Below, piece by piece: positions 1 through 11,126 of a DNA stretch of 64,000 nt. The notes beneath the pieces were generated by a model. It had not been told where the DNA came from. It was given only the letters and a program-made list of their open reading frames with translations, and searched no databases. Where the stretch lies: the NCBI RefSeq assembly GCF_910594005.1, contig NC_057818.1, forward strand, positions 59,656,001 through 59,720,000, read 5' to 3'. This DNA is from Cervus elaphus (Eukaryota; Chordata; Mammalia; Artiodactyla; Cervidae). The translations under genes and the position numbers were made by a program. Within the stretch, counting starts at the first letter, position 1, and every line of letters starts with the position of its first letter.

Positions 1-1418
1 GGAGTTGACTACGGAACAAGAGACTGAGCCAGCAATGCCAATCTGTTTTGTATAGCCTGTGTTGCTTTTGCATAGCAGAGGCAGAATATAGTCGTGACAG
101 ACATTTTGGCCTGCAAATTTGAAAATGTCTGTTCTTTTTTGCAGAAAATATTTGTCAAACCTGCACTCACCTCCTAATATTGGTATATTGCAACAGCACC
201 ATTACTTACCTCCCTGACATACATGAACACTCTGTTATTTGCTAACAGAATCTTTTTATGTTTAATCATCTGGCAAGGCCACCCATATCCCAGTTTATTG
301 GGAAGTCCTGGCTGGTCTTAATCAATCATGTATTTCAAGTTCCCATTGCTAATGATTGAGTTATTACTAAGAAATGAGCTTGAGCATTTCTAACCAGCTA
401 TGTGTGTAGATGTGCTTTGGGGTTTCTAGGGGAGCATTTTTTCTTTCAAATAAGTATCATTTCATGTTGATAATGATATTGCTGAAAAATATTGGCCCGA
501 TTTTCTAATGTTAACTTATTCTTTCATGTTTTTCTTCATGGTGTTATGATTATTCATTCCTCATCATTATAGTTTATTTAGTTTTGCCTATTTTCAACTG
601 TATATATGTATACAGCACATCTTCCTTATCTGCTTATCTATTGAAGGACACTTGGGTTGTCTCTGTGTCTTGGCTATTGTAAGTTTGTTCTGCTGTGAAC
701 ATTGGGATGCCTGTATCTTTTCAAATTAAGAGTTTTCTTCACATCATGCGTTTTTTTTTTTTTAATGTCAGGTTCAATATTTGTGAGAATCATTCATGTT
801 TTTGCACATAGGTGTACTTTTTCCCCCCCTGTGTAACAGGGTCAGGCAAATATTAAATATCCACATAGTAAATATTTTGGAGTTTTCATGCCACCATTCT
901 CTCATTTGTACTTCTTTTTCTTTTATAGTCCTTGAGAAATGTAAAAGGCATTTTTAGCTTCAAGCTGAGCAAAGACTGTACTTTTCCAATATTATTCTAT
1001 TGTTTGAATATATGATTTTCTGACTATTTATGAAACGTGTGTTGTTTACATTTCGGTTTATTATGAATAATGTTACTATGGAAATTCATGACAGTGTCCT
1101 CTGGTTCAACCCAGAATTTTTGAGGAATGCCCCAGAGTTTTGGAGGGATGTTATTTCTTAGATGTATTCTTCAGAGTGAAGTTACTTCTGGCTTGAACAT
1201 GTGGAGATGCAGGGAGAGTGACCCTCCTGTAGGGGGCACTCCTCGCCCTTCCACACATACCCTGTCCTGGGCATCTCTTCCATCTGCCTGTTCCTGAGTT
1301 ACATCTTTTTATAAATAAATATAGAACCTAAAATGTTTCTCCAAGTTTTGTGAGGTGTTCTAGCATATTTTTGTCTGTTTTGTTTTTGGTCTCAGTTTTA
1401 TTTCTGTTTGTTTTGTGT
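1..1418. other. upstream intergenic or intronic DNA, mostly unassigned
   Basis: AT-rich DNA with no convincing exon. Positions 595-725 resemble the reverse strand of an L1 3' region, in the stretch about rural-type L1 text around 'cttccttatctgcttatc' and 'gtgaacattgggatgcc'. Gene 1 begins its coding at 2966 and its non-coding first exon and promoter are not visible here, so this stretch is probably its first intron. Confidence 0.5.
595..725 (-). mobile_element. L1 3'-region fragment
   Basis: The sequence matches the same L1 interval seen more completely at 59860-59945 (cttccttatc, ggcatctaggttg-like and gctattgtaa motifs, then gtgaacattggg), in the same orientation. It is diverged and has no visible target-site duplication. 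Confidence 0.6.
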
Positions 1419-1530
1419 TTGGCCATGCCACACAGCATGTGGGATCTTAGTTCCCCGACCAGGGATCAAACCCGTGCCCCCTGCAGTAGAAGCATGGAGC
1501 CATAATCACTGGACCAGCCGAGAATTCCCT
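1419..1530 (-). mobile_element. CHR-type tRNA-derived SINE
   Basis: Reverse-oriented copy of the cetartiodactyl CHR-type SINE. Diagnostic parts are ggccatgccacacagcatg, gggatcttagttcc, gaccagggatcaaaccc and the ending ctggaccagccgagaattccc. The same element recurs more than ten times in the window. Confidence 0.85.
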
Positions 1531-1998
1531 GATCTAGCAAATTAATCTGCCCAAGGAGGGGGTCATTGGAACCTGGGATCGGTGGCCAGTTGCTCAGAAG
1601 CACAGGTGACAACCTGGACTTGTGTTTGCACATGAAGCAGAGGGTAGAGGCCAGTCTCATAGGACTGAATCTGTAACTCATGCAATTTGTATTATCTACA
1701 GGTTCATAGCGGCAGAACTGAGCTGAAGTGTAGGACATTCAGCTGGTGTTATAGAATTGCTTCATGATGTGTTAGAAAAGAACTATGTATCAAATTGGTG
1801 GCAGAATCACACCTTGTTGTGTATGAGTTTCTGGTTATTACATTTCCCTCTTCTGATAGTGCCACAATCTATGTGCTTTAAGAGAATTGTTAGTGTGCAT
1901 TATGACACTGAAGAGTACATACCACATATAATTTTTGTTTGTCAAATTCTTATGTTAATTTGTACTTTTGTGCTTTCTTCTGACAATATAGTAGTTTT

Positions 1999-2234
1999 CA
2001 GTTCAGTCAGTTCAGTTGCTCAGTCGTGTCTGCCTCTTTGCGACCCCATGAACCGCAGCACACCAGGCCTTCCTGTCCATCACCAACTCCCGGAGTCCAC
2101 CCAAACCCATGTCCATCGAGTCGATGATGCCATCTAATCTTATCCTCTGTCATCCCCTTCTCCTCCTGCCCTCAATCTTTCTCAGCATTAGGGTCTTTTC
2201 AAATGAGTCAGCTCTTCTCATCTGGTGGCCAAAG
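1999..2234 (-). mobile_element. BovB 3'-end fragment with target-site duplication
   Basis: Reverse-oriented 3' end of BovB, beginning with the ttcagtcagttcag tail and running through the text that encodes the BovB C-terminus. It is flanked by a perfect 12-bp duplication, tatagtagtttt, at 1987-1998 and 2235-2246. This marks a short, 5'-truncated retrotransposition event of about 236 bp. Confidence 0.88.
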
Positions 2235-2246
2235 TATAGTAGTTTT

Positions 2247-2952
2247 AGAGCACTTCACTTTAATTATGTATGATTATTTTGTATTTTAATTTTTATGTAT
2301 TTGAAACCTCCTAAGATATTAACATTATCACTTATAAGAAAGTGTTTCTGGTTTGACCAGTGCATTGGTTTTCAAAATAAGTGCGTGTACTCACAGGGCG
2401 TATAAGAACATTTCGAGGTCCCTGAGTGCCCATGATTTAAAGGAAACAGTGCCCAGTGCCTCTCCTCCCATGTGGTCTCTTTAGTGTAACAGAGCCACTT
2501 GTGATTCTCACGCCCCTGAGGCCTGCTCCTGGGATGGATCTCGATTCCCTCATCTCCTTTGACAGTCACACCACTTCAAGTTCACAGAATAAAAGAATAT
2601 ATCACCAGCACAGTGAGAAGCTTAGACTTCTTGGCCAGAGGTATAAACTCTTCTGGGCCAGCAAATGAAGGGGCACTCAGCAGTGCTGTGGGTCTTGGGC
2701 TAAGATGAGCACCCAGGAGCAGCGATAGCATCCAAGCCCAGAGGAAATGTACCCTCAGCTTGGATTTTCTCCTCCTCCCAAGGTCCTGAGTCCCCGGAAG
2801 CAAAAGAATCAGTTGAAGGAGGAAGAAGTTACAGGATTTGGTAGCAGCATTTTCTTGGGATATGCTTGATTGAAGACAAGTTTCAGAACAGAAATTGAGA
2901 GCAGATCCATGAGACACATCAACAGAGCCTCCCGGTTGCCAGGTGTTTTCAG
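2247..2952. other. intron of ZNF gene 1, no recognised element
   Basis: No exon or known repeat is recognised. The stretch ends with the acceptor at 2951-2952 that precedes the start-codon exon of gene 1. Confidence 0.5.
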
Positions 2953-2980
2953 AGAACAGAAGAAAATGATTCAGGCCCAG
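2953..2980 (+). CDS. ZNF350: start-codon exon of KRAB-ZNF gene 1
   Basis: The acceptor is ag at 2951-2952 after a pyrimidine-containing tract, and the donor is gtgact at 2981. The ATG at 2966 gives MIQAQ and the exon ends in phase 0. Many KRAB-ZNF genes start with a short exon of this kind. The paralogous exon of gene 2 (17334-17359) has the same aacagaagaaaATG lead-in, which supports the start choice. Confidence 0.8.
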
Positions 2981-3092
2981 GTGACTTTTTGATTTGTTTT
3001 ATTCTTTCGTTTGTTCCTTAATGGATTTTTAGAGGCCTGTGAAAAATCACTTCCATTATTCCATATAGTATAAATTTGTATATCTTTTCCTG

Positions 3093-3147
<55 letters not shown>

Positions 3148-6100
3148 GTTGTAGTGTTTCTAGCTTAACAAGAAGATTTAGTTCTACATACTATGGAAAG
3201 TTCCAGTTGGATAAATGAATGGATGGCTGACTATACAATTGGAGAATGTTGCATTAGGCATTGCTTCTTTAATGATACATTAAAATAAAAGCCTTACTGG
3301 GTATCTCAGTGCAGCCTGTAAAGTGGAAATGAGCAGAACACCTTTAACTTTTCTTCCACATCATCAAGGTGACATCGTCATTAGACACCTCTCTTACTAC
3401 AGGAAACCCTCACATTTGACGACGTGGCCGTGGCCTTCACGTGGGAAGAGTGGCAGCTCCTGGCCCCTGCTCAGAAGGCCCTGTACCGGGACGTGATGCT
3501 GGAGAACCACAGCAACCTGGTGTCCGTGGGTGAGGACGGCTGCCTGGGTCACTGACCAGTTTCCCAGTCAGTGGCCTTTCCTTTCTCAGCTTCTGAAAGC
3601 TCTGGAGTGTCTGTGATGCTCGGTGTCCTCTCTGGCCCATGAGAAGTGGGTGTATTCTCCCTTCTCCTGCGAGAAAAGCCTTGATTCTGTAGGTTGTGAG
3701 ATTGTTTTGGCCTCACATGTAGCATTCTGCTGTCTTCCCAGACCCCAAGGCGAACTCACTGGGCCTAAATAGTCTGTCATTTCCCATGAACAGGTTTTCA
3801 AGCAAGCACACCAGAGGTACTCTCCAAATTGGATCAAGGAGAACCATGGACGATGGATGATGAAGTCCACTGTCGAACCCGTTCAGGTGAGTAAGAGACC
3901 AGCAGGGGTACAGGCCGTGGAGATGACAGTCAGAGAAGAGCCACAGCTCCGAGGGGGTTGGAGGCTCTGTGCATCTCTCTCCTGATGTTATGTTCCCGCA
4001 GGCAAGATTTGGATGGAGTTAGCCATTCACTTCTCCAGGGTTCTCCCCGACCCAAGGATTGAACCTGTGTCACTTATGTCTTCTGAATTGGCAGGCAGAT
4101 TCTTTACCGCTAAAGCCACCTGGGAAGCCCTAACTCTTGGCTACTTCCAGTTAATTCCTTTGTGTATGTACTAGTTTTGAACTTTCTTCTCATTTGTTGT
4201 AGACCTTAACATTGTATTCCTGAAGGCTTTCATTTCTTTTCCCTCATATCCTGATAACATTAAGTCCCAGGTAACCATGTTCCCTGTTATGACATAAAAA
4301 TTCTCCTTTTTCTGATTGTCATGACAGACCATCTTATTCCCAGAGATTTCTGTCTTATTCCTAAACCTCCCAGTCTGTTTCATACGTGGGACTGCTTCCT
4401 TGATTCCTTCCTCTGAATTTTTTTGATAATCTATTGTAAAGTGGAATGTTACAGCAGCTGAGAAAACAAGTAGCCTGAGAGCTTTCGTTCTAAGAGGATG
4501 AGACATCAATTTAATCAAAATTTAAAATAAATAATATGACCATGGGGTGAAAAGGGCTGTGATGGAATTAAATTGCGTCATGGACCAGTGCGCGCTGGGG
4601 CTCCTCTTAGGAAAGGGAGCAGCTCTCTGGAATGTAAGATGTAACTTAGATGTGGTTCCAGTTCTCTGCTGTGTCGTTTTCTTTCTGTTTTTTTTTCCTT
4701 AAAAAACATTTTTTTTCTGCCATATGACATATGGGATCTTACTCAGATGGTAAGGAATCTGCTTGTGATGCTGGAGACCCAGGTTCGATCCCTGGGTAGG
4801 AATAATCCCCTGGAGAAGGAAATGGCTACCCACTCCTGTATTCTTGCCTGGAGAATTTTATGGACAGAGAAGCCTGGTGGGCTACAGTCCATGGGGTCGC
4901 AAAGAGTCATGCACACGACTGAGCGACTGACACACTGTGGATTGAACCAGAGCTCCCTGTACTGGAGGCGCAGTGTCTTAACTGGTAAACCAGCAGGGAA
5001 GTTGCTGTTTCATTTTCTTCATTCCCCCTCCCGGCAACCCCAATGCTGGATCCACGGGGAGGCCTGTCTTCCTCCAAGTTGAGCCTGGATTTCCTCCACC
5101 CCTCTCCCTCTTCATCACTCCTTCCCACCAGTTTTCACAGCTTATAGCTGCTTTCCTCGTGTTCTGTCTCTGCCCTGTGAAGTGGTTTGACCCCACTATA
5201 GCATAGGCTCTGTGCACCTGAGGAGTACGTTTGTGACTCCCCAACACTAGCACCATTCCTGGTCCACCGTGGTCATCAGTCAGGATCTGTGGACTGAATG
5301 AGTCCTTCCATCACAATGTAGATGAGGTGGCCCTGCAGCCTGCAGTCTCCTGCTCACAGGACATTGCTCATAGTTTACAGTATTTAGAAAGTAGCCAAAT
5401 CTGTCTTTATTCATTATGACTCTTTTTTTCCCCCCAGTGTATGAAGAATATTAAACATGGAGTTTTATTTACACTCATACCATAGGCTTATCACTAAAAA
5501 GACACCTCACATCGAAGTATTTTAAAAAATACCTTTATTCTGGGACTCCCCTGGTGGTCCGTGGATTAGGACTGTGCACTTCCACTGCAGAGGTACAGGT
5601 TTGATCTCTGATTGGAGAACTAAGATCCCACATCTGTATTAGTTGCTCAGTCCTGACCTACTCTTGGCAACCCCATGGACTGCAGCCTGCCAGGCTCCTC
5701 TGTCCATAGGATTCTCCTGGCAAGAATACTGGAGTTAGCTGCCATTCGCTTTTCCAGATCTTCCCAACCCAGGGATCACACTGGCATCTCCTGCATTGCA
5801 GGCAGGTTCTTTACCGTCTGAGCCATCAGGGAAGCCCCGAGATCTCACATGCCACAAGGCAAAAAAAACCAAAAAACAAAACATTTTATTTCCAGATCTA
5901 AAAGATGGAGGAATTCATTCTTCTTTTCTTTCCTAGAAGTCTGGAAAGTTGATGGCCACCTGCTGGAACACTTACAAAACAAGAGAGTGGAGAAGAGACT
6001 GGAACAATGGCTTGAACAGAACCCATTGGACAGTTCTGGTCATCAGAGCAGAACTCTGTTCAGGCACAATCATGATGTGTTTGACTTACATGGAAGAAGC

Positions 6101-7231
6101 GAGACATCAAATTCAAGTTTATTCTCTGAGAACCCGAACTGTGAAATAAAGAGCCCCGCTGAGCTTCCTGCAGGTGGGAAATCCTGCCGCCATGCTGACA
6201 GGGAACCACTTCATCCTGAACTCCTCAGCACTAAGTCCCAACTCATGGAGCATCAGCACACTAAACAAAGGAAGAAGCCTCATGTGTGCAGTGAATGTGG
6301 GAAAGCATTTGTCAAGAAGTCTTGGCTTGCTGATCACCAGAATCTTCACACAGGAGAGAAGCCCCATCAATGTGACCTCTGTGGGAAAGCCTTCTTTAGA
6401 AAGTTCCAGCTCACTGAGCACCAGAGGATGCACATGGGGGACAAACCTTACGAGTGTGCCGAATGTGGCAAAGCCTTCCTCAAAAAATCAGGTCTCAATG
6501 TGCACCAGAAAACCCACACAGGAGAGAAACCATTTATTTGCAGCGAGTGTGGCAAGGGCTTCATCCAGAAGGGAAACCTCATGGTCCATCTGCGGATCCA
6601 TACGGGCGAGAAACCTTACACGTGCACCGAGTGTGGGAAAGGCTTCAGCCAGAAGACGTGTCTCACGGCACACCAGCGGATTCACACTGGCACGAGTCCC
6701 TTTGTGTGTGGTGAGTGTGGGAAGACACTTTCCCAGAAAATGGGTCTCATCAAGCACCAGAGGACTCACACGGGAGAGAAGCCCTTTGAATGCAGCCACT
6801 GCGGGAAGGGCTTTATCGAGAAGCCACAGCTCGTGATACACCAGAGGATCCACACGGGGGAGAAACCCTACAGATGCAGCAAGTGCGGGAAATCATTCAG
6901 AGGGAAGTCAGTCCTCAATAAACACCTGAAAACTCACTTAGTCAAGGAAATCCCTCCCTCAGCGAAGTCCCCCCAGAGCAGTGTTGTCCTCCAGGAGAAA
7001 AATCTGAACACAGTGACAATGCACCTCTCTCCTCTGGCCCCTCAGTCACCAGTTGGCATCGGTGGGCTCCTGGCTAACAGGAGCATGGTCTTAATGGGAC
7101 AGCCTGTGACCCGATGGCCACCCACTGGAGACAACAGAGGGCTGGTCCAGGAGAGGATCCTTATGAACTCAGGAAATGTGGTCATGCCTTCAGTGGTCAA
7201 TTACGTTTTATTTTATGTCACTGGAAACTAG
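2966..7231 (+). CDS. ZNF350: KRAB/C2H2 zinc-finger repressor, ZNF350 (ZBRK1)-like; exons 2966-2980, 3403-3529, 3794-3886, 5937-7231
   Basis: The four exons join in frame to 1530 nt, giving 509 residues. A KRAB-A box (about residues 6-47) and KRAB-B box (48-78) precede a spacer and eight consecutive C2H2 fingers (about 196-418) joined by TGEKP-type linkers; all Cys and His ligands are present. The C-terminal tail includes GLLANRSMVLMGQPV and ends NYVLFYVTGN. From memory, human ZNF350/ZBRK1 (about 532 aa) has KRAB, eight fingers, a similar spacer containing HDIFDL, and a tail ending in NYVLFYVT. Several finger helices (KKSWL, IQKGNL, QKTCL) also agree. ZNF350 is known as a sequence-specific KRAB repressor that binds BRCA1 through its C-terminal region; nuclear localisation is expected. 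ZNF615 or another cluster member remains possible. A CHR/Bov-tA nest sits just upstream of the last exon. The promoter is outside the window. Confidence 0.82.
3095..3144. repeat. (AT)n microsatellite
   Basis: Fifty bases of uninterrupted AT dinucleotides in the first coding intron of ZNF gene 1. Likely polymorphic in length. Confidence 0.97.
3403..3529 (+). CDS. ZNF350: KRAB-A exon of ZNF gene 1
   Basis: The exon is exactly 127 nt, the usual KRAB-A exon length. The acceptor is at 3401-3402 and the donor gtgagg starts at 3530. It encodes DDVAVAFTWEEW, then a PAQKALYRDVMLENHSNLVSV core, ending one base into a Gly codon. The usual ENY is ENH here, a conservative-looking change. KRAB-A is the KAP1 (TRIM28) binding box. 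Confidence 0.93.
3794..3886 (+). CDS. ZNF350: KRAB-B exon of ZNF gene 1
   Basis: The 93-nt exon has its acceptor at 3792-3793 and donor gtgagt at 3887. It completes the split Gly codon and reads GFQASTPEVLSKLDQGEPW followed by an acidic stretch. This is a full-length KRAB-B box that leaves phase +1, matching the phase of the finger exon. Confidence 0.9.
4000..4130 (-). mobile_element. Bov-tA SINE, partial
   Basis: Reverse-oriented Bov-tA ending in gccacctgggaagccc, with the diagnostic ggcaggcagattctttacc segment. It is truncated at the other end near 4000. Confidence 0.85.
4700..5000 (-). mobile_element. CHR-type SINE interrupted by a Bov-tA
   Basis: The left part (4700-4740) ends in catatgggatctta and the right part (4932-5000) resumes with ggattgaaccagagctccc and ends in ccagcagggaagt. 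Between them lies a + strand Bov-tA at 4741-4931, so the Bov-tA is the younger insertion. Confidence 0.8.
4741..4931 (+). mobile_element. Bov-tA SINE nested in a CHR SINE
   Basis: Forward Bov-tA with ctcagatggtaaggaatctg, the gttcgatccctgggt promoter-derived B-box region, gcctggtgggctacagtcc and the actgagcgactgacac end. Confidence 0.88.
5543..5880 (+). mobile_element. CHR-type SINE split by a Bov-tA
   Basis: The CHR copy occupies 5543-5633 (starting gggactcccctggtggtcc) and 5839-5880 (resuming gagatctcacatgccac). The inserted Bov-tA is flanked by an 11-bp duplication of CHR sequence, agatcccacat at 5623-5633 and agatctcacat at 5840-5850, with one mismatch. Confidence 0.85.
5634..5839 (-). 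mobile_element. Bov-tA SINE nested in CHR SINE, next to the ZNF exon
   Basis: Reverse Bov-tA (gttgctcagtcctgacc through ctgagccatcagggaagcccc) inside the CHR element. It ends about 100 bases before the 5937 exon boundary, within possible branch-point range of the last intron of gene 1. Confidence 0.88.
5937..7231 (+). CDS. ZNF350: zinc-finger exon of ZNF gene 1 (eight C2H2 fingers)
   Basis: The acceptor is ttctttcctag ending at 5936; the exon starts with the last two bases of a Glu codon (EVWKVDG) and runs to the stop at 7229-7231. Eight fingers follow the C-x2-C-x12-H-x3-H pattern. Predicted DNA-contact residues at helix positions -1,2,3,6 are KSWD, RFQE, KSGV, QGNV, QTCA, QMGK, EPQI and GSVK. 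The linker after finger 5 is TGTSP instead of TGEKP, and finger 6 has Leu in place of the conserved Phe (GKTLSQ). Upstream in-frame codons back to 5849 are intronic. Confidence 0.93.
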
Positions 7232-7439
7232 TGGGAAAAAACAAGACACATTGTCTGAGGAAAAGGGTTGAGCAAAAATTTCTAGCTCAGACGGTGGCTA
7301 AGAAGTATACACTGTAAGAAATCGTATGAATGTGGAGTGGAAGGGCATAATATCCTCATCCAGTTAGATATATGCATTGGTACAGAGGAATAATCTGATG
7401 TTAACCCAACCGATACACTTCAGTTGTTCTACTGTGTCG

Positions 7440-7445
7440 AATAAA
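7440..7445 (+). terminator. candidate poly(A) signal of ZNF gene 1
   Basis: AATAAA lies 209 bases after the stop codon and directly upstream of the Bov-tA target-site duplication that starts at 7443. The GT-rich bases that follow belong to the SINE junction. Confidence 0.5.
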
Positions 7446-7454
7446 TGAAGGAAG

Positions 7455-7675
7455 GTAAGGTAAGGTGTGTGTGGTTAGTCGTGTCTGACTCTTCGTGACC
7501 CCATGGACTGTAGCCCCCCAGGTTCCTCTGTCCATGGGATTTCCCAGGCAAGAATACTGGAGTGGGTTGCCATTTCCTTCTCCAGGGGATCTTACTGACC
7601 CAGGAATGGAACCCGTGTCTCCTGTGTTTTCTATATTGCAGGCAGATTCTTTACCTGCTGAGCCATCAGGAAAGC
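7455..7675 (-). mobile_element. Bov-tA SINE at the 3' end of ZNF gene 1
   Basis: Reverse Bov-tA flanked by a perfect 12-bp duplication, aaatgaaggaag, at 7443-7454 and 7676-7687. The duplication overlaps the candidate poly(A) signal. Confidence 0.92.
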
Positions 7676-7687
7676 AAATGAAGGAAG

Positions 7688-8250
7688 CCTGAATTCAACT
7701 AAGTGGAGGAAATGAGGAGGTGAATTTTTAAACATATAATGTGTATGTGGAAAAAGCACAAGAGGGCTAATACTGAGTTGGTGGCATATGGCGTGTGTTG
7801 GTATCAATTCAGTGACCCCCAGTCAAGGTGAAGGGTGAATTCAAAACCAGGATGTCATCCTTTAAACCTTGCAAAGTTGATATTGCCAAGGGAGACTTGG
7901 CAAGCAACAACCTTAGGTTGAGTCAGTCTGTTCATTACAGAGTATTTGGCAAATACTTCCTTGGTACTTGGTTCAATCCTAGAAGCTGAGATTGTGGTGA
8001 TCAAAACAAAGAAAACCTATGGTCTCCTGGAGATACCATTGAGGTGGTAGGATTATCTTCAAGTGTCTTTCTCAGTGTATCTCTACACTCAAGCTAATTT
8101 AGTCAGAGGATGTAAGTGTTTCTAATAAATGCAATAGATGTGGAGTAATTGGCTCAAGGGACAAAGACAATTTATTGTTGAAGGAGCGCCTCATTTGGGG
8201 GATTGGGGAAGGACTTAATAATGGTATTTAAGCACCACAGAATACAAGTA
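7688..8250. other. intergenic DNA, nothing recognised
   Basis: No exon, RNA gene or repeat is recognised between the Bov-tA and the L1 tail. Confidence 0.4.
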
Positions 8251-8251
8251 G

Positions 8252-8420
8252 ATTTTTAAAAATTTATTTTCTTGACGTACAATGTTGTGTTCATTTCTGC
8301 TATATAGCAAAGTGATTCAGGTATACATATATATACATACTTTTTCATATTCTTATCCATTATGGTTTATCCCAGGATAATATAGGGCCCTGTGCTATTC
8401 AGGAGGACCTGTTGTTTCAA
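8252..8420 (-). mobile_element. ancient L1 3'-end fragment
   Basis: The run ttgacgtacaatgttgtgtt, then agcaaagtgattcag and ccctgtgctattcagg is characteristic of the reverse complement of older mammalian L1 3' ends. A related fragment in the opposite orientation lies at 16975-17165. Confidence 0.7.
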
Positions 8421-8721
8421 ATAAATTATTTTTGAAATGCCTATTTGTTATCTCCACCAAGGAGATAATACATTCCTTAATTTTAGTGAATTTCCTTAAA
8501 TTTCAACATTTAAAAGAACAGAAAACCAGTAAGATGAAAAAAACCAATTTCTCAGTTGCGGTGGCAGCATTTCAAGTGCTCAACAGTCATGTGGCTCCTG
8601 GCACTAGATCAAACTGGACAGCACAGACAGCAAAATGGTCAGACCAGGGTGGGGTGCTCTACCATCATTTCCTCGTACCAGAGAGTAGAGTGCTGGTTTT
8701 CATCATTTTCTATTTCCCTGC

Positions 8722-8737
8722 TGGGGGGGGGGGGGGG
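8722..8737. repeat. poly(G) run
   Basis: An uninterrupted run of about 16 G, unusual for this AT-rich stretch. It may be a sequencing-length uncertainty or an unstable homopolymer. Confidence 0.9.
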
Positions 8738-9066
8738 ACACTCAAAACCCTTATCATATATAGATTTGAAATGTGAATGAATAAACTCATGGGCTAATCA
8801 AAATTCATTCTATCACTGGAGGGAAAGATGGTTCTAAGGAGTGGACTGTCTGACGTGTCAGAGAGACTTAACTGATTATAAGGGGACAAAGCAGGAAAGG
8901 AAAATTATTGCTTGAATAAATAGAACGAAATGCGAAACAGAAGCCTTAGTCTTTAAGAGTGGTGGAGTATATAGGGAGTCAGTAAGATCTTTCTGGAAGG
9001 ACTTGGAGCTAAATCTTGAGATTTGTCCACAGGCCTGACACCCGTGAGGAGCTGCCATTTAAATAT

Positions 9067-9185
9067 CCTGGAACTTCCCTGGGTGTTCAGTAGTTAAGAC
9101 TCCATGCTTCCAATGCAGGGGGCATGGGTTTGATCCCTGGTCTGGGAACTAAGATCCCATATGCCACACGGTGCAGCCAAAAAGT
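9067..9185 (+). mobile_element. CHR-type SINE
   Basis: Forward copy: aacttccctgggtgttcag, aggggggcatgggtttgatcc-like B-box region, gggaactaagatcccatatg and gtgcagccaaaaag end. Confidence 0.88.
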
Positions 9186-9699
9186 AAGTTTAAAAAAAGT
9201 CTCAGCTCCTCTGTGATCCTCTGATTTGAGACAGGTGACTTCTTTCTCCCTCTTTCCTTCCCACTGTTTTTGAAGTGGCATCTTTGCTTTCTCCTTTATC
9301 TGGAGTTCTTTCCCATAATACCATGAGAATAGAAGATCCCAGTTATAAACAGTGAGTCTGACTCATAGGAGAAGCAATGGAAATTTGCCATGTTATGGCC
9401 GACTCAGAAGCAATAGCAATCCTGGGTTTGGGTCATTTACTCCTCCAGAAACATTTTAAAGCACCATCACTGCAAATCACTGTTTTGCACAGTGAGGAAA
9501 CATCAGTGAGCAGAATGGGCAAAAGAACAGCCTTCACAGTGGACCATACGATCTAGTGAAGGAGAGAGAGTGAATGGATTATAAAATGTTGGGAAGTGAT
9601 AAATTCTATGAGGAGAAATAACTAATATTAACAATAGTAATTTACGGTAAGGTAGCAATGAGGGAGATTTCCCTTCCCCAAGGAAAGGCTTTTCTGGAT

Positions 9700-9906
9700 G
9701 TGTGCTAAAGTCCCTTCAGTCGTGTCTGACTCTTTGCAGCCCTGTGGACTGTAGTCCACCAGGCTCCTCTGTCCATGGGATTCTCCAGGCAAGAATACTG
9801 TAGTGGGTTGCCATTTCCTTCCCCAGGGGATCTTCCCGACCCAGGGACTGAAGGTCTCCTACATTGGCCAGTGGGTTCTTTACCACTAGCGCCGCCTGGG
9901 AAGCCT
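9700..9906 (-). mobile_element. Bov-tA SINE
   Basis: Reverse full-length copy from gtgctaaagtcccttcagtc to ccgcctgggaagcc. Confidence 0.9.
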
Positions 9907-11126
9907 GTTAGCATTTAATAGTCCATTATTGAAACCCATTCAAGTTTTTGTTCTGAGAACTCAGGATACAAAAATACTACAGAGTTTCTGTCTGAGGAAT
10001 TCATAGTACTTTTTGGAGGGCAGACAAGTCAGCATGATGGTCTGGAAAGATAATGATCTTCAGTCATCCCTTGTATTAACCTGTTGTCTCTTTTTCTCTT
10101 TTGGATGCCTTTTGTACTTTCTATTGTTAGTACCACAGGGTAGTTGCAATTTTATATTAATAGTTGTATTATTGTTTTTGAGACTGGCCTGGAAGGGTGT
10201 CCCTGACTGCTATCTGAAGAAGTAACATCTAAGATGACTCATGAGGGAACAGCCATAGTAACTAATATTCTCTCATTGCTTCCTATATGCCAAGGACTTA
10301 AGTGGAGGCAAAGTATTCACAAACTCTTGGTAGCCTATGAGACCACAAGGTCTTGGAAGTGAGCAGAGTAGTGGAAGAATTAAGTGGGAGGCAGGGAGTA
10401 ATGAGGATAATGGAGAATCTGTTCGGTGTGTGCCTGTATGTAGCCTTAAAAGCATTCTCTTGAGATCTTGCTTTAGTCTGTTGTCAGTAAACTAATTCAG
10501 AGTTTTGTGGAGGGTATAATAACAAAGATGGTTGCAGTATGGGAAAAAAGGAGGTGGTTAGAGAGGCATTCACTTCTGGGGCTGGTGCGGTGGCAAAGTC
10601 AGTAGTAATTCATATAAATGGAGCAAAGCAATGAGGGCAAGCACAGGGAATGCTTCTGGGGTTATTTTTGAGATGGTGTTAACAGGAATCAGTGGCCAGT
10701 GTGATGGTGACATGTAGGTTATATTTTGGGTTGATCTTCTGACCTTCACTTCAACCTACAATCCAGCTAACATCTCCATTCTTGATTTACTGTGTAGTAG
10801 TAACTGCTAGATGAGAAACAAAATAAGGGAAAATTCAGTCTGGATGGGAGAGGACTTATATTTTAGAGTTGTGCACTTTGAGGAGCTTCCAGACTGGAGC
10901 AGGCAGTATGTTGTGATGCTATGTTAATCTTTGAGTTTAGTGAAGATTCCATCTCCAAGTCCATACCCCAAATATAATCAAAATTGTCAGCTTTACTTAA
11001 TCCCTTCAAAATTTTTAAATGCTTAGTAATCATATTACTAAGGATCATATTATGAATGCTGTTCTGGAAGTCAATATTTCATCCTTTCAATAAGTCACTT
11101 AAAAAATACAGGCAATTCCACAATTG
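9907..11126. other. intergenic DNA, nothing recognised
   Basis: No coding exon or repeat family is recognised. Small open frames here have no domain content. Confidence 0.4.

Noticed and set aside
5849..5936. ATG at 5849 as start of a KRAB-less zinc-finger protein
   Set aside because: This stretch is SINE tail and intron up to the acceptor at 5935-5936. An internal start cannot be excluded but nothing supports it.
6119..6853. - strand and other-frame open reading in the zinc-finger exons
   Set aside because: Shadow frames of the repetitive finger coding sequence.
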